Source: Sphingobium sp. TCM1 (GTDB lineage Bacteria > Pseudomonadota > Alphaproteobacteria > Sphingomonadales > Sphingomonadaceae). From it: DNA of 64,000 bases. Location: assembly GCF_001650725.1 (NCBI RefSeq), contig NZ_LXVX01000034.1:310001-374000 (forward strand). The letters are read 5' to 3'. The position numbers and the translations under genes are program-made. Positions 26,490-33,739 of this stretch are shown here, one piece after another; the stretch's first letter is position 1, and each line of letters opens with the position of its first letter. The notes under the pieces are model-generated. The model searched no databases. It worked only from the letters and a program-made list of their open reading frames with translations, and was not told the origin of the DNA.

Positions 26490-27617
26490 ATGAAATGGTT
26501 CGGGACGAAGGCGGCCGCATCTGGCGATGCGCGGCCGGTGCTGGCGCGTGCCTGGGGTTCGGGGGCGGTGGCGCTCGGCGAATGGCCGGCAAGCTATGAG
26601 GCGCAGCTGCGCGGCGGGGTGATGGGCAATCCGGTGGCGCAGCGGGCGATGCGGCTGGTGTCCGAGGGCGCGGGGGCGTGCGCGATCAAGGTGCGCGGTG
26701 TCGAAGAGCAGGCGCGGGTGCTGGGGCTGGTCGGGCGGGCTTCGGCGGGGCAGGGGTTGATCGAGGCTCTGGCCTGCCATCTGCTGCTGCATGGCAATGG
26801 CTATGTCCAGCTGATCGCCGGGGCGGACGGGATGCCGGCCGAGCTGTTCGCGCTGCGGCCCGAACGGGTCAGCGTGGAGGCGGATGCGCGCGGGTGGCCG
26901 GCGGCCTATCTGTACCGGGTGGGCGAGAGCGTGACGCGGCTGTCGCCCGAGGATGGCGCGGGGCGGACGAACCTGCTGCATATCAAGGCGCTGCATCCGC
27001 TGGACGATCATTATGGGCTGGGCTGCGCGGGGGCTGCGGCGGGCGCGGTGGCGATCCACAATGCGGCCAGCGTCTGGAACAAGGCGCTGCTGGACAATGC
27101 GGCGCGGCCGAGCGGCGCGATGGTCTATGAGCCGGGCGACGGATCGGTGCTGTCGCCCGAGCAATATGAGCGGGTGAAGCGCGAGATGGAGGCGGCCTTT
27201 GCCGGCGCTGCGAACGCGGGACGTCCGATGCTGCTGGAAGGCGGCCTCAGCTGGAAGGCGATGAGCCTGACCCCGGCCGAGATGGATTTCGTGGGGCTGA
27301 AAAGCGCGGCGGCGCGGGAGATCGCGCTGGCCTTCGGCGTGCCGCCGATGCTGATGGGCCTGCCGGGCGACAATAGCTACGCCAATTATCGCGAGGCGAA
27401 CAAGGCGCTGTGGCGGCAGGCGATCCTGCCGCTGGTGGCGAAGATCTGCGCGGGGTTGAGCCAGGGGCTGGCCGGCTGGTGGCCGGGGGTGACGGTCGAG
27501 CCGGACCTGGACGCGGTGCCGGCGCTGTCGGACGAGCGGGCGGCGCTGTGGGAGCGGGTCGCGGCGGCGGATTTTCTGTCGGCGGAAGAGAAGAAGGCGA
27601 TGCTGGGGATCGGCTAA
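26490..27617 (+). CDS. GTA portal protein (gp3)
   Basis: 375 residues from ATG 26490. HK97-type portal: early segment NPVAQRAMRLVSEGAG, the LLLHGNGYVQLI region, KALHPLDDHYG, and the conserved FGVPPMLMGLPGDNSYANYREANKALW block. It forms the dodecameric ring through which DNA enters and leaves the head. The ORF could be extended upstream to 26469 but ATG 26490 matches the usual MKWFG start. Stop codon overlaps the stop of an antisense micro-gene. Confidence 0.95.
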   Translation: MKWFGTKAAASGDARPVLARAWGSGAVALGEWPASYEAQLRGGVMGNPVAQRAMRLVSEGAGACAIKVRGVEEQARVLGLVGRASAGQGLIEALACHLLLHGNGYVQLIAGADGMPAELFALRPERVSVEADARGWPAAYLYRVGESVTRLSPEDGAGRTNLLHIKALHPLDDHYGLGCAGAAAGAVAIHNAASVWNKALLDNAARPSGAMVYEPGDGSVLSPEQYERVKREMEAAFAGAANAGRPMLLEGGLSWKAMSLTPAEMDFVGLKSAAAREIALAFGVPPMLMGLPGDNSYANYREANKALWRQAILPLVAKICAGLSQGLAGWWPGVTVEPDLDAVPALSDERAALWERVAAADFLSAEEKKAMLGIG

Positions 27618-27754
27618 TGCTCGCAGGTGGCCTGGGCTTGGGACCAGCGGCCGCCGCTGTCGAGGCAGCTGTCCTGGGCGAGCCGATCGCTCTGCCAGAG
27701 CCAGATGGCTGCTGCCGTGAGTGCAAGCGCGAGAAGCAAGGTCAGGCGCTTCAT
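27614..27754 (-). CDS. Antisense micro-protein 2, C-x3-GGRW-x6-C
   Basis: 46 residues. An N-terminal membrane helix (LTLLLALALTAAAIWLW) is followed by a short exported part with CLDSGGRWSQAQATC. Start ATG overlaps the stop of the neighbouring micro-gene by four bases (ATGA), and its stop overlaps the portal stop. It shares N-terminal MKR and the two-cysteine GGRW motif with its neighbour, so they are probably tandem paralogues. Function unknown; the two cysteines could form a disulfide in the periplasm. Confidence 0.6.
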   Translation of the reverse strand: MKRLTLLLALALTAAAIWLWQSDRLAQDSCLDSGGRWSQAQATCEH

Positions 27755-27918
27755 GAGGGGCGGGCGAGGCTGTCGAGGCGGCAGAAGCCGCTGTTCCAGT
27801 TCCAGCGGCCGCCCTTCGCCCAGCAGTCGCCGGCACGGTCGAGGCCGAAATACCAGCCGCCCAGGCCGAGCGCGGCGATGACGAGGGCGATGAGGGCTTT
27901 GCGGTGGGTGCGCTTCAT
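27751..27918 (-). CDS. Antisense micro-protein 1, C-x3-GGRW-x6-C
   Basis: 55 residues. Basic N-terminus (MKRTHRK), membrane helix (ALIALVIAALGLGGWYFGL), then CWAKGGRWNWNSGFC. The two cysteines are separated by 13 residues, exactly as in the following gene. Transcribed opposite to the GTA genes, diverging from gp3.5 at 27965, with only 46 bases between the starts. Not a known phage protein. Too short for homology calling by eye beyond the shared motif. Confidence 0.6.
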   Translation of the reverse strand: MKRTHRKALIALVIAALGLGGWYFGLDRAGDCWAKGGRWNWNSGFCRLDSLARPS

Positions 27919-27964
27919 GGCGCGTCAGATAGGCGCGTGCCGGGGCGATGAAAAGGAGGGCGCG

Positions 27965-28285
27965 ATGAAAGAGGAGATGCTGGCGCGGCTGGTCGCGCAG
28001 GCGGAGGGGGCGGGGCTGCCCGGCGGGGGCGACATGGTGATGATCCGCGCGCTGATCGAGGAGGCGAGCGAGCTGGGGGCGGCGCGCGCGCTGGAGCGGC
28101 TGGGCCTTTCAGACCGGCGCGCGGAGGGCGATGTGCGGGAATTGCGCGAGCTGCTGTCCGCCTGGCGCGACGCGAAGAAGGCGGCGCGCGGGGCGGTGAT
28201 CGGCTGGGTCGTGCGGATCGGCATGGCGCTGGTGCTGCTGGGGGTGGCGGTGAAGGTGGGCCTTGTCGGGCTGGTGAAGGCATGA
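27965..28285 (+). CDS. GTA gp3.5-type protein (DUF6127-like)
   Basis: 106 residues with an excellent AAGGAGG at 27953-27959. N-terminal helices (EEMLARLVAQAEGAG, IRALIEEASELGAARALERLGLSD) and a C-terminal membrane helix (AVIGWVVRIGMALVLLGVAVKVGLVGLV). The same small membrane-type protein sits between portal and protease in alphaproteobacterial GTAs. Role unknown. Its stop overlaps the protease ATG (ATGA). Confidence 0.75.
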   Translation: MKEEMLARLVAQAEGAGLPGGGDMVMIRALIEEASELGAARALERLGLSDRRAEGDVRELRELLSAWRDAKKAARGAVIGWVVRIGMALVLLGVAVKVGLVGLVKA

Positions 28286-28761
28286 GCGCCGAGCCTGTGC
28301 CGGGCGCTTCCCGACTGCGCTCGAAGCGAACGAATGGGGCGGAAGGCGGCGAGCTTCGCTTTGCCGGCTATGCGGCGATTTTTGATCGGGTGGATCGGGG
28401 TGGCGACGTGGTGCGGGCGGGGGCGTTTGGCGCTGTCGCGGCGGCGGGCGTGCCCCTGTTGTGGCAACATGGGCCGGGCAGCGTGATCGGCCGGATCGAG
28501 ACGGCGCGGGAAGATGCGCGTGGGCTGCGCGTGATTGGACGGGTGTCGCGCAGGACGGCGGTCGGGCGCGAGGCGGCGGCGGCGCTTGAGCAGGGGGCTC
28601 TCGACGGGCTGAGCTTCGGATACCGGGTGAAGGCGGCGCGCGGGGCGGGGCCGCGGGAATTGCTGGCGCTGGAGCTGGTGGAGGTGAGCCTGGTCACGCA
28701 TCCGATGCAGCCATTGGCGCGGGTGTTGCGGGTGGAGGCGCCCTCATCCGACTTCGCCTAG
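28282..28761 (+). CDS. GTA prohead protease (HK97 family, gp4)
   Basis: 159 residues. HK97-type serine protease: FAGYAAIFDRVDRGGDVVRAGAF start block, catalytic His in LLWQHGPGSVIGR, catalytic Ser in LDGLSFGYRVK, and LVEVSLVTHPM. It matures the capsid protein during prohead assembly. Overlaps gp3.5 by ATGA; followed by two hairpins before the capsid gene. Confidence 0.95.
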   Translation: MSAEPVPGASRLRSKRTNGAEGGELRFAGYAAIFDRVDRGGDVVRAGAFGAVAAAGVPLLWQHGPGSVIGRIETAREDARGLRVIGRVSRRTAVGREAAAALEQGALDGLSFGYRVKAARGAGPRELLALELVEVSLVTHPMQPLARVLRVEAPSSDFA

Positions 28762-28785
28762 CCGCTTTGCGGCAAGGTTTCGTTC

Positions 28786-28842
28786 CCTTCTCCCGATGGG
28801 AGAAGGAATGGTTCGGGCGGTCCGGTTGGGCCGCCCTTTTTT
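28786..28842 (+). terminator. Paired hairpins between protease and capsid genes, second terminator-like
   Basis: First stem CCTTCTCCC-GAT-GGGAGAAGG (28786-28806), perfect. Second stem GGGCGG / CCGCCC (28815-28820, 28831-28836) followed by TTTTTT (28837-28842), i.e. a short intrinsic-terminator shape, only 12 bases before the capsid ATG at 28855. The capsid gene may have its own promoter or processed transcript end here. Confidence 0.65.
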
Positions 28843-28854
28843 GTGGAGACGGGC

Positions 28855-29982
28855 ATGACGGATCAGGTGATGGACGGGCTGGAAGCAAGCTTCGACATGG
28901 TGGCGCAGGGGGAGCGGATCGAGGGGCTGGAGAGCGAAGTCGCGGCGCTGAAGGGGGCGTTGCTGGCGCAGCAGCGGCCGGCGCTGGACGGGGTGAAGGG
29001 GGGCGCGGTGGACCCGGCGCGCGGGGCGTTCGTCGAGCGCTATCTGCGGCAGGGCATGGAAGCGGGGCTGGAGCTGAAGAGTTTTTCCGGGGCGAGCGGC
29101 GCGGCGGGGGGCTATGCGGTGCCGCGCGAGATCGACCAGTTGATCGGCACGACGCTTAAAGGCATTTCGCCCATTCGCGGCATCGCCAATGTCGTGCGGA
29201 CGGGCACGGCGGGCTATCGCAAGCTGGTGACGTCAGGCGGGACCGTGTCGGGTTGGGCCAGCGAGACGGGCGCGCGGGCCGAGACGGGGACGCCGGTCTT
29301 CAACGAGATCGTGCCGCCGTCGGGCGAGCTGTTCGCCAATCCGGCGGCGAGCCAGGCGATGCTGGACGACGCGCAGTTCGATGTCGAGGGCTGGCTGGCC
29401 GGGGAGATCGCCCGCGAGTTCGCCGTCGCGGAGGGCGCGGCCTTCGTCAATGGCAATGGGACGAACAAGCCTAAGGGCTTTCTGACCTATAGCGCTACGA
29501 GCGAGGCGGACGGCGTGCGCGCCTTCGGAGCGCTGCAATATGTGGCGTCGGGAGTGGCGGGCGCTTTCCCGGGGACAAGTCCGCAGGACAAGCTGATCGA
29601 CCTGGTGCAGAGCCTGCGCGCGCCCTATCGCCAGGGGGCGTGCTTCGTCATGAACAGCGCTACGCTGGCGGTGATCCGCAAGATGAAGACGAGCGACGGC
29701 GCGTTCATCTGGCAGCCGGGCCTGTCGGCCGCGCAGCCCGCGACCTTGCTGGGCTATCCGGTGGTCGAGGCGGAGGACATGCCGGACATCGCGGCGAACA
29801 GCCCGTCGATCGCCTTCGGCAATTTCCAGATGGGCTATGTCATCGCCGAGCGCAGCGACACCAGCATCCTGCGCGATCCGTTCAGCAACAAGCCGTTCGT
29901 GCATTTCTACGCGGTCAAGCGGATCGGCGGTGGCGTGGCGAACAGCGAGGCGATCAAGCTGCTGAAGTTTGCCGCCTCGTAA
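28855..29982 (+). CDS. GTA major capsid protein (HK97 fold, gp5)
   Basis: 375 residues; ATG 28855 is preferred over GTG 28843 because GGAG at 28844-28847 is then spaced correctly. Residues ~1-65 are a helical delta/scaffold region expected to be removed by the prohead protease; the mature HK97 fold starts near LELKSFSGASGAAGGYAVP. Conserved pieces: E-loop-like TAGYRKLVTSGGTVSGWASE, NGNGTNKPKGF, FGNFQMGYVIAER. Bracketed by terminator-like hairpins on both sides. Confidence 0.96.
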   Translation: MTDQVMDGLEASFDMVAQGERIEGLESEVAALKGALLAQQRPALDGVKGGAVDPARGAFVERYLRQGMEAGLELKSFSGASGAAGGYAVPREIDQLIGTTLKGISPIRGIANVVRTGTAGYRKLVTSGGTVSGWASETGARAETGTPVFNEIVPPSGELFANPAASQAMLDDAQFDVEGWLAGEIAREFAVAEGAAFVNGNGTNKPKGFLTYSATSEADGVRAFGALQYVASGVAGAFPGTSPQDKLIDLVQSLRAPYRQGACFVMNSATLAVIRKMKTSDGAFIWQPGLSAAQPATLLGYPVVEAEDMPDIAANSPSIAFGNFQMGYVIAERSDTSILRDPFSNKPFVHFYAVKRIGGGVANSEAIKLLKFAAS

Positions 29983-30032
29983 ACGAGACGGCGGCAAGCT
30001 GCTGACGTTCGCCGCAACCTGATCGGCCAGAT

Positions 30033-30066
30033 GGGGGGAGGCTGCGCGCCTTCCCCCTTATTTTTT
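30033..30066 (+). terminator. Terminator after the capsid gene
   Basis: Stem GGGGGGAGG / CCTTCCCCC (30033-30041, 30049-30057; one G-U pair) followed by a T-rich stretch. It would give a capsid transcript separate from downstream tail genes. Confidence 0.75.
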
Positions 30067-30225
30067 CCTGGAAAATGGGCGTGGCGATCACGGGGCTGGA
30101 GATGACCGAGGATCGGAACGCTGGCTGGTGGCTGGCGACTGGCGCGCGGAGCGGTGGGGTCTTCGGCCAACGGCGCGGCGGTCGATTTCGCGCCGGACGG
30201 ACGCGGAACGGGGGAGCAAGATCAG

Positions 30226-30504
30226 ATGAGCCTTTTCGTGAAGGATCCGCAGGCGCGGATCGACCATGCGATCGACTGGTCCGCCTATCTGGCGGCGCAG
30301 ACGCTGGTCGCCAGCAGTTGGGCGGTGGACCCGGCGGAGGCGGGCGGGCTGGCGGTGGAGGAAAGCGCTTTCGAGGCGCAGCGGAGCAGCGCGCGGCTGG
30401 CGGGCGGGCTGGTGGGGCGGATCTATCGGCTGACCAATCATGTGACGCTGTCCGATGGGCAGATGGACGAGCGATCGGTGACGATCCGGGTGGAGGAGCG
30501 CTGA
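30226..30504 (+). CDS. Small GTA protein, fiber-tail adaptor-like
   Basis: 92 residues from ATG 30226 (GGGGGAGCAAG upstream). DPQARIDHAIDWSAYLA followed by SSWAVD and a C-terminal strand-rich piece GLVGRIYRLTNHVTLSDGQMDERSVTIRVEE: the pattern of small phage adaptor proteins (phage fiber-tail adaptor-like family). It sits between capsid and gp6. One base overlap with gp6 (TGATG). The open frame continues upstream to 30154 but without a matching start signal. Confidence 0.7.
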   Translation: MSLFVKDPQARIDHAIDWSAYLAAQTLVASSWAVDPAEAGGLAVEESAFEAQRSSARLAGGLVGRIYRLTNHVTLSDGQMDERSVTIRVEER

Positions 30505-31040
30505 TGCGGACGGAAGCGGAGAGCGGGGCGCTGGCGGCGTCGCTGGCGGAACTGAAGGCCTATCTGCGGATCGAGACGGGCGGGGAGGATGCGGTGCTGG
30601 CGGGATTGCTGCGCAGCGCGGCGACATTGTGCGAGCAGTTCGTCGGCCAGTGGCTGGTCGCTCGGGCGGCGCGCGAGACGGTGGCGGGCGACGGCGGCTG
30701 GCAAAGGCTGTCGGCGCGGCCGGTGCTGAGCATCGAGAACGTCGCGGCGGTGGATGCCGACGGAGTGAGCGAGGCTCTGCCGGTGGACGCCTATGCCGTG
30801 GACATCGATGCGGCAGGGGACGGCTGGGTGCGATCGACGCGGGCCGGGGACCGGCGTGTGCTGGCGGTCCAGTATCGCGCGGGAATGGCGGGGGAGATGA
30901 ACGGGCTGCCGGAGGCTTTGCGGCAGGGGATCGTGCGTCTGGCGGCGGACCATTATCTGGCGCGTGGCGCCGAGAGCGCCGCGCCGCCGGCCGTCGTGAG
31001 CGCGCTGTGGCGGCCGTTCCGGCGGATGCGGCTGGCATGA
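30504..31040 (+). CDS. GTA head-tail connector (gp6)
   Basis: 178 residues. N-terminal ELKAYLRIETGGEDAVLAGLLRSAATLCEQFVGQWL is the phage gp6-like connector motif, followed by a beta domain (RPVLSIENVAAVD ... DRRVLAVQYRAGM) and C-terminal helices (LPEALRQGIVRLAADHYLARG). It joins the portal to the tail. Overlaps its neighbours at both ends. Confidence 0.88.
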   Translation: MRTEAESGALAASLAELKAYLRIETGGEDAVLAGLLRSAATLCEQFVGQWLVARAARETVAGDGGWQRLSARPVLSIENVAAVDADGVSEALPVDAYAVDIDAAGDGWVRSTRAGDRRVLAVQYRAGMAGEMNGLPEALRQGIVRLAADHYLARGAESAAPPAVVSALWRPFRRMRLA

Positions 31041-31237
31041 GGGCGGCGCTGGAGCGGCGGGTCGAGGAACGGGCGGCGCGGCGGCGTGCGCGGATTGCGG
31101 CGGCGCTGGCGGAGGAAGGTGTCGCGGCGGTGGTCGAGGGCGAGGATGTGCGCGCGTCCGGGCCGGGGCTGGCCGCGCGCTGGTCGCGCGAGCTGGCGCT
31201 GCGCGAGGCTGGCCAAGGGCGAGGGAGAGAGCGATGA
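31037..31237 (+). CDS. Very short ORF in the gp7 position
   Basis: 66 residues, highly charged (RRVEERAARRRARIAAALAEEG), starting by ATGA overlap with gp6 and ending by ATGA overlap with the DUF3168 gene. Tight overlaps at both ends make it a real coding gene. RcGTA has the head-tail adaptor gp7 here, which is longer, so this is either a reduced form or a different small helical protein. Confidence 0.6.
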   Translation: MRAALERRVEERAARRRARIAAALAEEGVAAVVEGEDVRASGPGLAARWSRELALREAGQGRGRER

Positions 31238-31635
31238 GCGCGGAAGTGGCGGTGCGGGCGGCGGTGATCGCGGCGTTGCGGGGCGACGGGGCGCTGATGG
31301 ATCAGCTCAACGGCCTCCATGACGGAGAGCCGGCACGGGCGGGCGCGCCCTTCGGCTTTGTCGGCGAATGCCTGGGCGCGGACTGGGGCGGGAAGGATGT
31401 CGAGGGGCGCGAGGTGCGGCTGACCATCGGGCTGGTCGTGGCGGACGAGACGCCGGGGCGGCTGGCGGGCATGATGGCGCGGGTCGATCCGGCGATCGGG
31501 GCGGCGGGGACGCAGGATGGCTGGCGGATCGTCAGCGCGCGGCTGCTGCGATCGCGCGTGGCGCGGGCCGGTGCGGCGGCGGGATGGCGGGCGGTGGTGG
31601 ATTACCGGATGCGGGCGGTGCGGGAGGGGACGTAG
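31234..31635 (+). CDS. GTA tail terminator (DUF3168, gp8)
   Basis: 133 residues. ALRGDGALMDQLNGLHDGEPARAGAPFGFVGEC and the later LTIGLVVADETPGRLAGMMARV fit DUF3168 tail-completion proteins that cap the tail tube and bind the connector. ATGA overlap with the preceding small ORF. Confidence 0.88.
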   Translation: MSAEVAVRAAVIAALRGDGALMDQLNGLHDGEPARAGAPFGFVGECLGADWGGKDVEGREVRLTIGLVVADETPGRLAGMMARVDPAIGAAGTQDGWRIVSARLLRSRVARAGAAAGWRAVVDYRMRAVREGT

Positions 31636-31650
31636 CCCCCTCTCAACTTC

Positions 31651-31705
31651 GGCTAGGCAGCAAGCTGCCTAGCCTTCGTATCTCTCCCCGTGGGAGGGGG
31701 AGAGA
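31651..31705 (+). repeat. Two adjacent hairpins after gp8
   Basis: First stem GGCTAGGCAGC-AA-GCTGCCTAGCC (31651-31674), a perfect 11-bp palindrome, then TCTCTCCCC / GGGGAGAGA (31681-31689, 31697-31705). No strong T tract follows in either direction. They lie between gp8 and the convergent minus-strand gene, and may block read-through or stabilise mRNA ends. Confidence 0.7.
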
Positions 31706-31713
31706 TGGCCCGG

Positions 31714-32037
31714 TCAGCTCGGGCGGCTGTTTTCCTCATATTCGCCGGTGATCTTGTCGACATATTCGGAAACCTGGTCGTCGGCGTCGGCCTGGGCGTC
31801 CTTGTCCGATATGCCGTCAGCCTTTTCCTGGGCGATGATGGCGGCGCGGAAGGCGGCTTCCTTGTCGGCGCACGCGCGCTTCATCGCCGACTGGAAGTCG
31901 CCGACCGAGAGGCGCTTGTCCAGGCTGGGCTGGACCTGGGCGCTGAGGCATTTGGAAAAATCCTTGCGGCCCATGCCGACGGCGTCGGCGGCCGGAGGAG
32001 CGGCGAGCATCATCATGAGCGAAGCGGCAACAAACAT
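31714..32037 (-). CDS. Small secreted protein, antisense within the GTA cluster
   Basis: 107 residues. Signal peptide (MFVAASLMMMLAAPPAADA), then a soluble helical domain with two cysteines (SKCLSAQVQP, MKRACADKEAAFRAA) and a charged C-terminus rich in Asp/Glu. Same character as hypothetical periplasmic proteins of sphingomonads. It is inserted between gp8 and gp9 and runs against the GTA genes; not a phage protein. Function unknown. Confidence 0.6.
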   Translation of the reverse strand: MFVAASLMMMLAAPPAADAVGMGRKDFSKCLSAQVQPSLDKRLSVGDFQSAMKRACADKEAAFRAAIIAQEKADGISDKDAQADADDQVSEYVDKITGEYEENSRPS

Positions 32038-32173
32038 CGAAACCTCTCCATAACCCCATTTTCACGTTGAGACGGGTGACGCAGGAGGCGTCCCAAGTCT
32101 CCTGTTTTTCGCGATTTTCCGGGCGGGAGCAGGGTGCTTCCGACGTCGGCGTCGCAGGTAGGGAGAATGCGCC

Positions 32174-32581
32174 ATGGGCGTCGAAAAAGGAAGCGCGTTT
32201 TTGCTGAAGGTGGGTGATGGAAACATGCCCGCAACATATGCAACGGTGGCAGGAATGCGGACTACCCAATTGTCCGTGAACGGCGAGGCGGTGAACATCA
32301 CCAGCAAGGATTCGGGCGGCTGGCGCGAATTGCTGTCGGGCGCGGGGGTGCGGTCGGTGAGCGTGTCGGCTGCGGGGCTGTTCACCGGATCGGACGCGGA
32401 GATCCGCATCCGCAACCATGCGCTGTCGGGCATGATCGCGGAATATGAGCTGAGCTTCGAGAGCGGGGAGCGGATGCGCGGGCGGTTCCTGGTGACGCGG
32501 CTCGACTATGCCGGCGACTATAATGGCGAGCGCAATTACGCGCTGAGCCTGGAAAGCTCCGGCCCGGTGGTGTCGGAATGA
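32174..32581 (+). CDS. GTA major tail protein (gp9)
   Basis: 135 residues. TP901-1-type tail tube protein: KGSAFLLKVGD, TTQLSVNGEAVNITSKDSGGWRELL, and the RLDYAGDYNGERNYALSLESSG end. It polymerises into the tail tube. ATG 32174 with GGGAG upstream. Its stop overlaps the gp10 start. Confidence 0.93.
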   Translation: MGVEKGSAFLLKVGDGNMPATYATVAGMRTTQLSVNGEAVNITSKDSGGWRELLSGAGVRSVSVSAAGLFTGSDAEIRIRNHALSGMIAEYELSFESGERMRGRFLVTRLDYAGDYNGERNYALSLESSGPVVSE

Positions 32582-32889
32582 GCCCGGGCACGAACCGCGA
32601 GCGGGGGGAGACGGCGCTGGAACTGGGCGGCGAGGCGCTGGCGTTGCGGCCGAGTTTCGCGGCTCTGGTGGCAGCGGAGGCGGAACTGGGGCCGCTTTTC
32701 GATCTGGTCGAGCGGGCGGCGGACGGGAAGCTGTCGCTCGCTGACCTGGTGGGCTTGTTCTGGCATTGCCTGGTGGATCGGGAGCGGTTGACGCGCGAGG
32801 CGCTGGGGGACGCGGTGCTGGCCGTCGGGCTGGCGCGGGTGACGCCGGTGCTCAAGACCATATTGCAGCAGATACTGGCGGGAAAATGA
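32578..32889 (+). CDS. GTA gp10 protein
   Basis: 103 residues. GETALELGGEALALRPSFAALVAAEAELG and the helical LSLADLVGLFWHCLV match GTA_gp10, the companion of the tail tube gene and probable part of the tail-assembly chaperone pair. Overlaps both neighbours by ATGA. Confidence 0.85.
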   Translation: MSPGTNRERGETALELGGEALALRPSFAALVAAEAELGPLFDLVERAADGKLSLADLVGLFWHCLVDRERLTREALGDAVLAVGLARVTPVLKTILQQILAGK

Positions 32890-33086
32890 GGCGCTTTGCC
32901 GAGGCGGCGGGGCGGCTGGCCGGGGTGGCCGGATGGATGCTCGGCTGGCGGCCGGACGAGTTCTGGCGCGCGACCCCGGCGGAACTGGCCACGGTGCTGC
33001 GCGCGGCGCGGGGCGAGGAGGCGCCGGGCGAGGCGGGCGTCGATGGGGCGGAGTTGCGGCGGTTGATGGGGGTGATGCCGGATTAG
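32886..33086 (+). CDS. GTA tail assembly chaperone (gp10.1)
   Basis: 66 residues. The motif LGWRPDEFWRATPAEL is the signature of the small TAC family found after gp10 in alphaproteobacterial GTAs. ATGA overlap with gp10 indicates coupled translation, in place of the frameshift that makes the chaperone pair in many phages. Confidence 0.88.
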   Translation: MRRFAEAAGRLAGVAGWMLGWRPDEFWRATPAELATVLRAARGEEAPGEAGVDGAELRRLMGVMPD

Positions 33087-33119
33087 GCAAAGGAGATGGG
33101 TGTGCGGGGCACGCCCCCA

Positions 33120-33168
33120 CCCCTCCCCTTCGGCGGCGGCGCGTGACGCCGCCGCCGAAGGGGAGGGG
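33120..33168 (+). repeat. Perfect 22-bp hairpin upstream of gp11
   Basis: Bases 33120-33141 pair without mismatch with 33147-33168, loop CGTGA. No T tract follows, so it is not a standard intrinsic terminator. It ends 22 bases before the gp11 ATG at 33191 and stands apart as the longest perfect dyad in the window that I found. Confidence 0.95.
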
Positions 33169-33190
33169 CCATCAGGTTCGGAGGGCGGGG

Positions 33191-33739
33191 ATGGACGAGG
33201 AAATCGAGACTTTGGTGGTGCGGGTGCGCGCCGATACGCAGGGGCTGAACCGCGATGTCGAGGCAATGCGGGGCGTGCTGGAAGGACCGCTGGCGACCGG
33301 GGCGGAGCGGGCCGGGCAGCGGATCGAGCAGGGGCTGCTGCGGGCGGTGCGGACGGGCAAGTTCGGCTTCGAGGATCTGAAGCGGATCGCGCTCACCGTG
33401 CTGAACGACATTGCCGCGAGCGCGCTGCAATCGGCGGCGGGCGGCGGGAGCGGCGGGCTGGTCCAACTGGGCACGAGCGTGTTGTCGTCGGCGCTGGGGC
33501 TGCCGGGGCGGGCGACCGGCGGGCCGGTGGCACCGGGGCGGGCCTATATGGTCGGCGAGCGCGGGCCGGAGATGTTCGTGCCGACGACGAGCGGGCAGGT
33601 CGTCGCGAACGGCGGCGGGGCGCGCGACGTGCGGGTGAGCATCGCGGTGAATGGCCGGGGCGGCGAGAGCGAGCCGCGATTGCTGGCGCGCAGCGCGCGG
33701 CAGGTCGCGCGGGCGGTGAGGGGAGCGCTGGAGCGATGA
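33191..33739 (+). CDS. GTA tape measure protein (gp11)
   Basis: 182 residues from ATG 33191 (GGAGGG at 33180-33185). N-terminal VVRVRADTQGLNRDVEAMRGVLEG and the middle FGFEDLKRIALTVLNDIAASALQS form the amphipathic helices of a short tape measure; the C-terminus has FVPTTSGQVVANGGG. Short length agrees with the short GTA tail (RcGTA gp11 is of similar size), so it is not a truncation. ATGA overlap with gp12. Confidence 0.88.
   Translation: MDEEIETLVVRVRADTQGLNRDVEAMRGVLEGPLATGAERAGQRIEQGLLRAVRTGKFGFEDLKRIALTVLNDIAASALQSAAGGGSGGLVQLGTSVLSSALGLPGRATGGPVAPGRAYMVGERGPEMFVPTTSGQVVANGGGARDVRVSIAVNGRGGESEPRLLARSARQVARAVRGALER

Noticed and set aside
25581..27836. 751-codon minus-strand ORF ending in the TonB-like protein
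   Set aside because: Only the last 218 codons have protein character; the rest is antisense to portal DNA. The real start is ATG 26237.
33191..33739. gp11 as a truncated tape measure
   Set aside because: GTA tails are short and RcGTA gp11 is of similar size; start and stop overlap neighbours normally.
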